Made by a program: the position numbers and the translations under genes
In this document: positions 4,007 to 9,714 of the stretch, in pieces
How the letters are laid out: the number at the start of each line of letters is the position of its first letter
Position numbering within the stretch: position 1 is the stretch's first letter
The notes under the pieces: model-generated
Told to the model about the DNA's origin: nothing
Databases searched by the model: none
Seen by the model: the letters and a program-made list of their open reading frames with translations, nothing else
Assembly: GCA_024641895.1 (NCBI GenBank)
Contig: JAHECE010000096.1
Span: forward strand, 1 to 9,714
Reading direction: 5' to 3'
Length of the DNA stretch: 9,714 bases
DNA from: Actinomycetales bacterium
GTDB taxonomy: Bacteria > Actinomycetota > Actinomycetes > Actinomycetales > JAHECE01

Positions 4007-6613
4007 ATGGCCGAGCCCACCGCCCCGCCGATCCCCCTCATCGCCAGTCCGTTGACCACGTCAGCGGCCGGACTGACCGAGGCGGACGCCGCCGCCCGCC
4101 GCGCAGAGGGGCTCGGTAACGACGTCCCCACGCGGGTGAGCCGTAGCTACTGGGACATCCTCCGGCAGAACGCCTACCCGGCGATCAACGGCGTCCTCCT
4201 GTCGGTCGCGGTGCTCCTCGTGTTCTGGGGTCTGTACGTCGAGGCACTGGTGACCGCCGGCCCCGTGCTGGGCATCATCGTCGTCGGTGTGATCCAGGAA
4301 GGCCGGGCCAAGCGCTCGCTCGACCAGATCGCCCTGCTCACGGCACCGCGCGCCACCGTCCTCCGGCAGGGCGTCGAACGAGCGATCGACCCCGCCGAGC
4401 TCGTGGTCGGCGACATCCTCGTGGCCCGCCGAGGCGACCAGGTCGTGCTCGACGGGACGATCGTCGGACAGGGTCGCGTAGAGCTCGACGAGTCGCTGCT
4501 GACGGGGGAGTCCGACCCGATCCCGAAGGATGCCGGCCACGAGGTCTGGTCGGGCAGCGCCGTCGTCTCCGGAACAGTCGTCTACGAGGCCACGGCGGTC
4601 GGGACCGCGAGCCTGGCGGGTCACCTCGTCGGCGAGGCGCGGGACGCACGGCACGACCAGCGCACGCCGCTGCAGCACGAGATCGCGGTGATGATCTGGA
4701 CGGTCGCGGGACTGGTCGCGCTCACCGCCTTCCCCGTCGCCTGGTCCGTGCAGGCGCTCTCCGGCGACGCGCGGGCGACCGAGACCCTCGGCGCCGCCGC
4801 CGTCCTCGTCTCCCTGATCCCGCAGGGCCTGGCGATCATGGTGACCTTCACCTACGCCGCGGGTGCGCTTCGGGTCAGCAAGCTCGGCGCGCTCGTCCAG
4901 CGGCAGAACGCCATCGAGTCGATCAGCCGCGTCACCACCCTCTGCGTGGACAAGACCGGCACCCTCACGACGCAGCGGATCGTGTTCGACGGCGCGGCCT
5001 GGGTCGGCCCGACGGACGCCGTCGGGCCGACGCGCGGCGCCCGTGCGGACGGCGGACTGGACTCGGACGCGCAGGGCGAGGTCCACGGCGCGGCCCTGGG
5101 CTTGCTCCTCGGGGCGATCGCCGCGAGCAGCAGGGCGCCGAACCGCACCACGGCGGCCCTGGCGGAGGCACACCCCGCCCCCGCGGCCGCCCTGGCGGAC
5201 GAGGTGCCGTTCGCCTCGCAGCGGCGCTGGTCGGGCCTGTGCTTCGGGGACGTCCCGGCCGACGGCGTCCTCGCCTCGGCCGGTGTGCTGCCCGGGGCCG
5301 TCTACGTCCTCGGTGCGCCGAGCGTGGTGCTCGACGCCGCATCTCTCGCCCCGGAGGCGCGCGCCTCGATCGCCGACCGGGTGCGCGAGGGTACGGCGCG
5401 CGGCGAGCGGGTCCTGCTCCTCGCCCGCGCGGCGGACGGCGCGCCGATCCGTGACGGTGACGAGCACCCGGTCCTGCCCGTGCCGCTCGTGCCGCTCGCG
5501 ATCCTCTCCTTCGCCGAGGAGCTCCGCTCCGACGTCCAGGCGACGCTCCAGGACTTCAGGGCCGCGGGCGTCGACCTCAAGGTCATCTCCGGGGACGACC
5601 CGGGCACGGTCCGGGCGATCGGCCGGCGGGTCGGGCTGACCGTCGACGGCCCCGCCGCGGCCGGGCCCGAGCTCGCCGCCATGCCCGACGACGAGCTCGA
5701 CCGCGCTGCCGACGCCGCCCAGGTCTTCGGCCGGGTCGACCCCCCGCTCAAGGCCCGCCTCGTGGAGGCGCTGCGCCGGCAGGGCAGGTACGTGGCCATG
5801 GTCGGCGACGGTGTGAACGACATCCTCTCCTTGCGCCGGGCGAACCTCGGCATCGCGATGGAGAGCGGGAGCTCGGCGACGCGCGGGGTGGCGGACATCG
5901 TCCTCGTCGGCGACCAGTTCGCCGTGCTGCCGCGCGCCGTCGTCGAGGGCCGGCGGATCGTCGCGGCGATGGAGGCCGTGCTGATCCTGCTCCTGACCCG
6001 GACGTTCGCGATGCTGCTGCTGCTGACCGGCGCGGCGCTCGCGGGGCTGCCCGTGCCCATCACGCCCCGGCAGAACTCGATCCTCGCCTTCGCGGCGGTG
6101 GGCCTGCCGCTGCTGGTCGTCGCCGTGCGCATCCCGCCGCGCCGTCCGCCGCGCAGCCTCCTGGCGGAGACGCTGCGGATCTCGATCCCCGTGGGTATCG
6201 CTGCGGCCGTGACCGCTCTGCCGGTCTTCGCGTGGCTGCTGGCGCAGGACGTCGCGCTGGGAGAGGCCCGGACGATGGTCACGACCCTCATGATCTTCAT
6301 CGGGCTGGGCGTCCTGCCGCTCGTGCTGGCGGGCTCGCGCAGGGACGGCGGCGCGCGCGTCCCGGGCCGGTGGCCCTGGGTGCTGGCCGGCCAGATGCTG
6401 CTCGCCTACCTCGTCGTCCTCGAGGTCCCGCCGCTGCGCGCCTTCTTCGGCCTGGAGCCGCTGGGCCTGGACGTGATCGCCGCGCTGCTGGCCGGCGCGG
6501 TGCTCTGGACCCTGGTCGTGCACGCGGTGCGCGCGACCGGCCTCGGTGCGCCACTGGTCGACGGCGTGTCGGCCGGGGTGCGGGGGCTCGTCGCCTCGCG
6601 TCGCAGGTCCTGA
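4007..6613 (+). CDS. Cation-transporting P-type ATPase (CtpE-like)
   Basis: This 868-residue membrane pump has the P-type order of motifs. The actuator-loop TGES is at residues 166-169, the phosphorylated Asp315 lies in DKTGTLT, the N-domain signature FASQRRWSG starts at 402, SGDD is at 528-531, and GDGVND, which binds Mg2+, is at 600-605. Two membrane segments lie near residues 48-85 and two near 226-290. Six more follow residue 655, typical of P2-type pumps. The region after TM6 (PRQNSILAFAAVGLPLL) resembles the mycobacterial CtpE and related calcium-pump group. It lacks N-terminal CxxC heavy-metal domains, arguing against a copper or cadmium pump. TM4 reads PQGL (272-275) where calcium pumps have PEGL, so the ion is uncertain. 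Length is slightly above the roughly 800 of CtpE. The ATG at 4007 gives a normal short N-terminus. A strong hairpin follows the stop, suggesting a single-gene unit. Confidence 0.9.
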   Translation: MAEPTAPPIPLIASPLTTSAAGLTEADAAARRAEGLGNDVPTRVSRSYWDILRQNAYPAINGVLLSVAVLLVFWGLYVEALVTAGPVLGIIVVGVIQEGRAKRSLDQIALLTAPRATVLRQGVERAIDPAELVVGDILVARRGDQVVLDGTIVGQGRVELDESLLTGESDPIPKDAGHEVWSGSAVVSGTVVYEATAVGTASLAGHLVGEARDARHDQRTPLQHEIAVMIWTVAGLVALTAFPVAWSVQALSGDARATETLGAAAVLVSLIPQGLAIMVTFTYAAGALRVSKLGALVQRQNAIESISRVTTLCVDKTGTLTTQRIVFDGAAWVGPTDAVGPTRGARADGGLDSDAQGEVHGAALGLLLGAIAASSRAPNRTTAALAEAHPAPAAALADEVPFASQRRWSGLCFGDVPADGVLASAGVLPGAVYVLGAPSVVLDAASLAPEARASIADRVREGTARGERVLLLARAADGAPIRDGDEHPVLPVPLVPLAILSFAEELRSDVQATLQDFRAAGVDLKVISGDDPGTVRAIGRRVGLTVDGPAAAGPELAAMPDDELDRAADAAQVFGRVDPPLKARLVEALRRQGRYVAMVGDGVNDILSLRRANLGIAMESGSSATRGVADIVLVGDQFAVLPRAVVEGRRIVAAMEAVLILLLTRTFAMLLLLTGAALAGLPVPITPRQNSILAFAAVGLPLLVVAVRIPPRRPPRSLLAETLRISIPVGIAAAVTALPVFAWLLAQDVALGEARTMVTTLMIFIGLGVLPLVLAGSRRDGGARVPGRWPWVLAGQMLLAYLVVLEVPPLRAFFGLEPLGLDVIAALLAGAVLWTLVVHAVRATGLGAPLVDGVSAGVRGLVASRRRS

Positions 6614-6614
6614 T

Positions 6615-6643
6615 TCGAGCAGGCGCTCCGCGAGCCTGCTCGA
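6615..6643 (+). terminator. Probable terminator of the P-type ATPase gene
   Basis: TCGAGCAGGC (6615-6624) pairs perfectly over 10 bp with GCCTGCTCGA (6634-6643) around a 9-base loop, starting one base after the TGA. There is no T-run, as is common in high-GC actinomycetes. A position directly after the stop favours termination. Confidence 0.65.
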
Positions 6644-6879
6644 GCGTTCGGGCGCTGGGCTCCCGGCGTACAGCTCAGCGCGAGGGGGCCTGCGGCCAGG
6701 GAGTGACTCGGCGGAGCACCCGAGGCGGAGCGAGGGGCTGGGCTGAGCCAGCGCTGATGGCGCCCGGGTGTGTGCGGGCTGCAGGCCGGGGCTGCCTGGC
6801 CGACGGCGACGCCTCCCTGTGCTGCGAGCCCGGGGCCTCGTGGACAGCCGGCGTGCGCCGTGACACGGTGTAGGCCGGA

Positions 6880-6897
6880 CCGGGCGCGGACGCCCGG
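6880..6897 (+). promoter_or_regulatory. Hairpin in the leader of the small membrane protein gene
   Basis: CCGGGCG (6880-6886) pairs perfectly with CGCCCGG (6891-6897) around the four bases CGGA. It ends 16 bases before the ribosome binding site at 6914. If transcribed it would fold in the 5' leader. A regulatory role is possible but unproven. Confidence 0.4.
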
Positions 6898-6913
6898 ACC
6901 CTCGTAGACCATC

Positions 6914-6918
6914 AGGAG
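6914..6918 (+). promoter_or_regulatory. Ribosome binding site deciding the GTG start at 6925
   Basis: AGGAG (6914-6918) lies six bases upstream of the GTG at 6925. It is the only gene in the window with a clear Shine-Dalgarno sequence at standard spacing. Confidence 0.75.
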
Positions 6919-6924
6919 CCCGTC

Positions 6925-7329
6925 GTGGCCGACTCGCCCACCACCCCGCCGCCCGACGCGCCGTCATCGCGCGCTCCGTCGAGCACGTCGTCGCCGACCT
7001 TCGACGTGCGTCCCACGGCGTCGACCCAGGCTCGCTGGCCAGGGCAGCGCCGAAAGGGTCGCACGACGCTCGCGGGCGCAGGCGCCGCGCTGGGCGCCGG
7101 GGTCGTCCTGCTCGTTCTCGGGCCGATCCTGCAGCTGCCCGGCTTCTTCTTCGGGGCGATCGTCGGCCTCCTTGGCGGCGTCGTGCTCTTGGCGATCGGG
7201 CTGATCCGCTACCTCAAGAACGGCTACGCAGTGCCGACGATCAAGATGTGGCAGGCCGTCGCGCTGAGCGGCGGCCTCCCGATCTTCGTCGCCGTCGCAC
7301 TGGAGGGACTCGCGGCCAGCGCAGGCTAG
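6925..7329 (+). CDS. Small membrane protein of unknown function
   Basis: This 134-residue protein is not one I recognise. The first 45 residues are rich in Pro, Ser and Thr and end in a basic patch (RRKGR), a likely cytoplasmic, disordered tail. Three hydrophobic stretches follow: about 48-66 (AGAGAALGAGVVLLVLG), 68-92 (FFFGAIVGLLGGVVLLAIGL) and 108-130 (VALSGGLPIFVAVAL). The first two form a Gly-rich hairpin. No enzymatic motif is visible. The GTG start is supported by AGGAG six bases upstream. The gene ends 65 bases before dinB, which has its own promoter and LexA operator, so the two are probably not one unit. That it is a real gene is well supported by the ribosome binding site, codon pattern and membrane topology. 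Confidence 0.8.
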   Translation: MADSPTTPPPDAPSSRAPSSTSSPTFDVRPTASTQARWPGQRRKGRTTLAGAGAALGAGVVLLVLGPILQLPGFFFGAIVGLLGGVVLLAIGLIRYLKNGYAVPTIKMWQAVALSGGLPIFVAVALEGLAASAG

Positions 7330-7365
7330 GGGGTCGAACCGGACCCGGCGAGGCGGGCTGCTCGA

Positions 7366-7381
7366 TCGAACAGGTGTTCGA
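7366..7381 (+). promoter_or_regulatory. LexA operator (SOS box) upstream of dinB
   Basis: TCGAACAGGTGTTCGA is an inverted repeat with 7-bp arms around GG. It fits the Gram-positive/actinobacterial LexA consensus CGAAC-RNRY-GTTCG at every position. It ends one base before the -10 box at 7383, between the expected -35 and -10 elements, where bound LexA would block RNA polymerase. SOS control of dinB is inferred from this. Confidence 0.88.
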
Positions 7382-7382
7382 G

Positions 7383-7388
7383 TATGCT
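7383..7388 (+). promoter_or_regulatory. -10 box of dinB; start appears leaderless
   Basis: TATGCT matches TANNNT and lies six bases before the GTG at 7395, so transcription should start at or beside that codon. No ribosome binding site precedes it. The -35 region (around 7359-7365) is poor, and the spacer is occupied by the LexA box. Confidence 0.72.
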
Positions 7389-7394
7389 GGGCGG

Positions 7395-8678
7395 GTGTCC
7401 GACGGGCCGACCATCCTTCATGCCGACCTCGACGCGTTCTACGCCTCCGTCGAGCAGCTGCTCGACCCGGCGCTGCGCGGGCGGCCGATCGCGGTCGGCG
7501 GCAGTGCTCGGGGTGGCGTGGTGCTCGCGGCGTCGTACGAGGCCAAGGCCCACGGGGTGCAGGGCGGCATGCCGGGCTGGCGAGCGGCGCAGCTCTGCCC
7601 GCGGCTGGTCTTCGTGCGCGGTCACTTCGACCAGTACCAGCGGCTGGCCGACCAGGTCATGGACGTCCTGGGCGACGCCACCCCGGCCGTGCAGCGGATC
7701 TCCATCGACGAGGCATTCCTCGACGTGTCCGGCTCGGTCCATCTGTTCGGGCCGCCTGCCGTGATCGGGGCGGCCCTGCGCGTGCGTGTGCGGTCCGAGG
7801 TCGGGCTGCCGATCTCGATCGGAGCCGCCCGCACCAAGCACCTGGCGAAGGTCGCCTCGCAGGTCGCCAAGCCGGACGGGCTCGTGGTGGTCGAGCCGGA
7901 GCGTGAGCGGGAGTTCCTCGACCCGTTGCCGGTCGCCCTGATGTGGGGCGTGGGGCCGGTGACGCAGCAGCGCCTGGCCGACCGCGGGATCCACACGATC
8001 GGTGACCTGGCGCACGAGCCGTCATCGTCGCTCGAGCACCTCCTGGGGCGCGCCGTCGGCGCCCGGCTAGGGGCGCTGGCACTGAACGAGGACCCGCGCC
8101 GGGTCGTGACATCGGGGCGCGCGCGTTCCGTGGGCGCGCAGTCGGCGCTCGGGCGACGGCAGGCGACGCCAGAGCTTGTCCGTGCCGTGCTGGGGAATCT
8201 CGCCGAACGGGTCGCGAGCCGGATGCGCGCCAAGGGCCGTGCCGGTCGGACGGTGACGGTGCGCGTGCGGTTCGCGGGCATGCGCGCGGTGACGCGCTCG
8301 CTCACGCTGGGCGCCCCGATCGCGGCCACGCTCACGCTGACCGAGGTGGCCGAGCAGCTCGCGTGGCAGGCGATCGTGGACGGCGACGGCGGCCCGGGGC
8401 GGCCCGGGGGCAAGGAGTCGGTCGAGATCAGCCTGCTTGCGATCTCGGTGTCCAACCTGGCCGTCCAGCACGCGATCCAGCTGGAGCTGCCCCTGCAGCC
8501 CGAGGACCCCCGGCGGCCGGGCTCGGCGACCGGTGCCGCCCGGTGGGCGCTGGACCAGTCCATGGACGCGGCCCGCGCGCGGTTCGGCAAGGACGCCGTC
8601 GGCTACCTGCCGGCGACGCTGCGGCGCGGCGGCGGAGTGCCGGACGACTTCCGAGAGCTGGCCGAGAAGGACCTGTGA
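7395..8678 (+). CDS. dinB: DNA polymerase IV (Y-family translesion polymerase)
   Basis: This 427-residue protein carries the Y-family signature. LHADLDAFYASVEQ at the N-terminus gives metal ligand Asp11 and Tyr16 at the steric-gate position. SIDEAFLDV carries catalytic Asp105-Glu106, and SIGAARTKHLAKVASQVAKP forms the rest of the palm/finger core. WGVGPVTQQRLADRGI (184-199) is the thumb helix-hairpin-helix. The little-finger domain follows. QLELPL (362-367) resembles the beta-clamp-binding hexapeptide. A tail containing ARARFGKDAVGYLPA, typical of actinobacterial members, ends the protein. It copies damaged DNA past lesions with low fidelity. The GTG at 7395 is chosen because a -10 box ends six bases upstream and the catalytic motif begins at residue 8. 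The frame is open further upstream (to 7248), but that extension overlaps the preceding gene and the LexA box. The perfect SOS box implies induction by DNA damage. Confidence 0.96.
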   Translation: MSDGPTILHADLDAFYASVEQLLDPALRGRPIAVGGSARGGVVLAASYEAKAHGVQGGMPGWRAAQLCPRLVFVRGHFDQYQRLADQVMDVLGDATPAVQRISIDEAFLDVSGSVHLFGPPAVIGAALRVRVRSEVGLPISIGAARTKHLAKVASQVAKPDGLVVVEPEREREFLDPLPVALMWGVGPVTQQRLADRGIHTIGDLAHEPSSSLEHLLGRAVGARLGALALNEDPRRVVTSGRARSVGAQSALGRRQATPELVRAVLGNLAERVASRMRAKGRAGRTVTVRVRFAGMRAVTRSLTLGAPIAATLTLTEVAEQLAWQAIVDGDGGPGRPGGKESVEISLLAISVSNLAVQHAIQLELPLQPEDPRRPGSATGAARWALDQSMDAARARFGKDAVGYLPATLRRGGGVPDDFRELAEKDL

Positions 8679-8684
8679 GATGCG

Positions 8685-8717
8685 GGGCGGCGCTCTCGGG
8701 AATCCTTGTAGCCGCCC
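8685..8717 (+). terminator. Weak hairpin after dinB
   Basis: GGGCGGC (8685-8691) pairs with GCCGCCC (8711-8717) around a 19-base loop, six bases after the dinB stop. It has a long loop and no T-run, so it is only a possible terminator. It overlaps the putative -35 of the next gene. Confidence 0.3.
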
Positions 8718-8735
8718 GCCGGCATGTGCGAGCAT
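8706..8735 (+). promoter_or_regulatory. Possible promoter of the MFS transporter gene
   Basis: TTGTAG (8706-8711) resembles a -35. GAGCAT (8730-8735), 18 bases on, keeps only A2 and T6 of TANNNT. Six bases later comes GTG (8742), directly followed in frame by ATG (8745). The arrangement resembles the dinB start, but the -10 match is weak. Confidence 0.3.
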
Positions 8736-8744
8736 CCGCCGGTG

Positions 8745-9714
8745 ATGGAGCCCTACCGGCGGATCCTCGCGGTGCCAGGGGCATGGCGGTTCTCGGCCGC
8801 CGCGGCCGTGGCCCGGCTGCCGATGGCGATGATCGGGATCGGCATCGTCCTCGTCGTCTCCGCCGGCTACGGCTCGTACGCCCTCGCAGGTCGCGTCTCC
8901 GCGGTGAACGTCGTGGCTGCTGCGGTGGCGACGCCTCAGCTATCCCGGCTCGTGGACCGGCGCGGCCAGGCGCTCGTGATGCGCCCGTTGCTCGCGGCGT
9001 GCGCTGCCGCCCTGGCGGTCCTCGTCGTCGCCGCCTCGGCGCAGGGCCCGCAGTGGGTGCTCTACGTCGCGGCGGCGGCGTGCGGTGCGACGACGGGCTC
9101 CGTCGGCGCGATGGTGCGGGCACGGTGGTCCGCCCTCTTGACGGATCCTCGGCAGCTCCACACGGCGTTCTCGCTGGAGACGGCGATCGAGGACGTGATC
9201 TTCGCCGTCGGTCCCGTCGTCGCGACGTTGGCAGCGACGGCGATCGCGCCGGGGGTGGCCCTCCTCGTCCCGCTCGTGGCCATGCTCGTCGGCGGCTACT
9301 GGTTCCTGGGTCAGCGTCGCACCGAGCCGCCGACCGCCGAGGCCTCCTCGACGGAGCCCGAGGGCCGGGTCCCGCTCCTGCGCTCGGGCGCCATGGTGGC
9401 GCTCGTCCTCACCTTCACGGGCGTCGGCATGATCTTCGGCGCGACGAACGTGACCACGGTCGCCTTCGCGGAGGAACTGGGTAGCGCCGCCCTCGCGGGA
9501 CCCCTTCTCTCGGTGTTCGCCCTTGCCTCGGTGGTCTCGGGCCTGCTGTACGGAGCGCGGCACTGGGTCGGGCCCCTGTGGCGACGCTTCCTGGTCGGCG
9601 TGGTGGCCCTCGCGGCGGGGGCGTCGCTGTTCGTCCTCGCCGGCTCGTTCTGGCAGCTGGCGGTGGCGATGCTCGTCGCGGGCGTTGCCATCGGCCCCAC
9701 CCTCATCTCGGGAA
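8745..9714 (+). CDS. MFS-type transporter (5' part; 3' end outside window)
   Basis: The frame is open from ATG 8745 to the window end (323 residues). It is built of repeated hydrophobic segments separated by short charged loops. Examples are residues about 20-42 (LPMAMIGIGIVLVVSAG), 78-95, 98-120, 145-190 (FAVGPVVATLAATAI) and, after a hydrophilic central loop (QRRTEPPTAEASSTEPEGR), further segments. LVDRRGQ (69-75) between TM2 and TM3 is the MFS motif A region (D-R-x-G). The central loop after about six segments matches the 6+6 layout of the family. About three segments would be missing at the 3' end. It is probably a drug/H+ antiporter-type or uncharacterised efflux protein of the plasma membrane; substrate unknown. 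GTG 8742, directly before the ATG, is an alternative start, and no ribosome binding site is seen. It follows dinB by 66 bases. Confidence 0.85.
   Translation, partial: MEPYRRILAVPGAWRFSAAAAVARLPMAMIGIGIVLVVSAGYGSYALAGRVSAVNVVAAAVATPQLSRLVDRRGQALVMRPLLAACAAALAVLVVAASAQGPQWVLYVAAAACGATTGSVGAMVRARWSALLTDPRQLHTAFSLETAIEDVIFAVGPVVATLAATAIAPGVALLVPLVAMLVGGYWFLGQRRTEPPTAEASSTEPEGRVPLLRSGAMVALVLTFTGVGMIFGATNVTTVAFAEELGSAALAGPLLSVFALASVVSGLLYGARHWVGPLWRRFLVGVVALAAGASLFVLAGSFWQLAVAMLVAGVAIGPTLISG

Larger units (their letters stand above)
6614..6924. other. Intergenic gap between ATPase and small membrane protein
   Basis: This 311-base gap contains the terminator hairpin at its start. It also has a 7-bp inverted repeat GCTCAGC/GCTGAGC (6673-6679 and 6742-6748), a small hairpin GCTGG/CCAGC (6737-6752), and a hairpin near the next gene (6880-6897). 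Short frames in it show no recognisable protein features, and I see no supported gene. Confidence 0.55.

Noticed and set aside
4061..6967. 968-codon open frame on the - strand opposite the P-type ATPase
   Set aside because: Its product is Arg/Gly/His/Asp-rich without any domain. Long antisense frames arise from G/C-ending codons of the real gene, whose motifs are all on the + strand.
7332..7340. Second TCGAAC upstream of dinB
   Set aside because: No partner arm follows, so it is a chance half site.
7248..7394. Upstream extension of the dinB frame
   Set aside because: It overlaps the preceding gene and would place the LexA box and -10 element inside the coding region. The catalytic motif begins normally a few residues after GTG 7395.
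8363..9484. 373-codon + frame overlapping the end of dinB and the MFS gene
   Set aside because: Arg/Gly-rich out-of-frame reading. The frame from 8745 gives a typical membrane transporter.

Overview
The window is very GC-rich. Its codons end mostly in G or C, start codons include GTG, several starts look leaderless, and there is a TCGAAC-N4-GTTCGA LexA box. Together these point to a chromosome of a high-GC Gram-positive actinomycete (Actinomycetota), perhaps a Micrococcales/Cellulomonas-like organism; the genus is a guess from general character only. All supported genes are on the + strand. No tRNA, rRNA, CRISPR array or insertion sequence was seen.

Layout. (1) About 1-2572: the 3' part of a very large Ala/Thr/Ser/Val-rich, beta-strand-repeat (adhesin-like) protein gene whose start lies outside the window. 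Its coding signal fades near 2140. (2) About 2160-2741: a dense series of DNA/RNA hairpins. Several have a run of five or six G in the loop, always on the + strand. The series overlaps the last 400 bases of the adhesin frame and the following gap. (3) 3027-3704: a small class I SAM-dependent methyltransferase, probably leaderless. (4) 3705-4006: a gap with 12-bp and 14-bp tandem repeats. (5) 4007-6613: a CtpE-like cation-transporting P-type ATPase, followed by a strong hairpin (likely terminator). (6) 6614-6924: a gap with no supported gene. (7) 6925-7329: a small membrane protein of unknown function with a clear ribosome binding site. (8) 7395-8678: DNA polymerase IV (dinB) starting at GTG, with a perfect -10 box and a near-ideal LexA operator directly upstream. 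(9) 8745-9714: the 5' part of an MFS-type transporter, cut by the window end.

The genes look like separate transcription units rather than one pathway: surface protein, methyltransferase, cation pump, membrane protein, SOS-controlled translesion polymerase, efflux-type transporter. The least explained feature is the G-loop hairpin array at 2209-2684. Its stems differ in sequence but keep pairing, with compensatory changes between copies. It could be a structured 3' region or RNA exposing G-runs, possibly the partner of C-rich-loop RNAs such as the actinobacterial 6C RNA. That role is inference.
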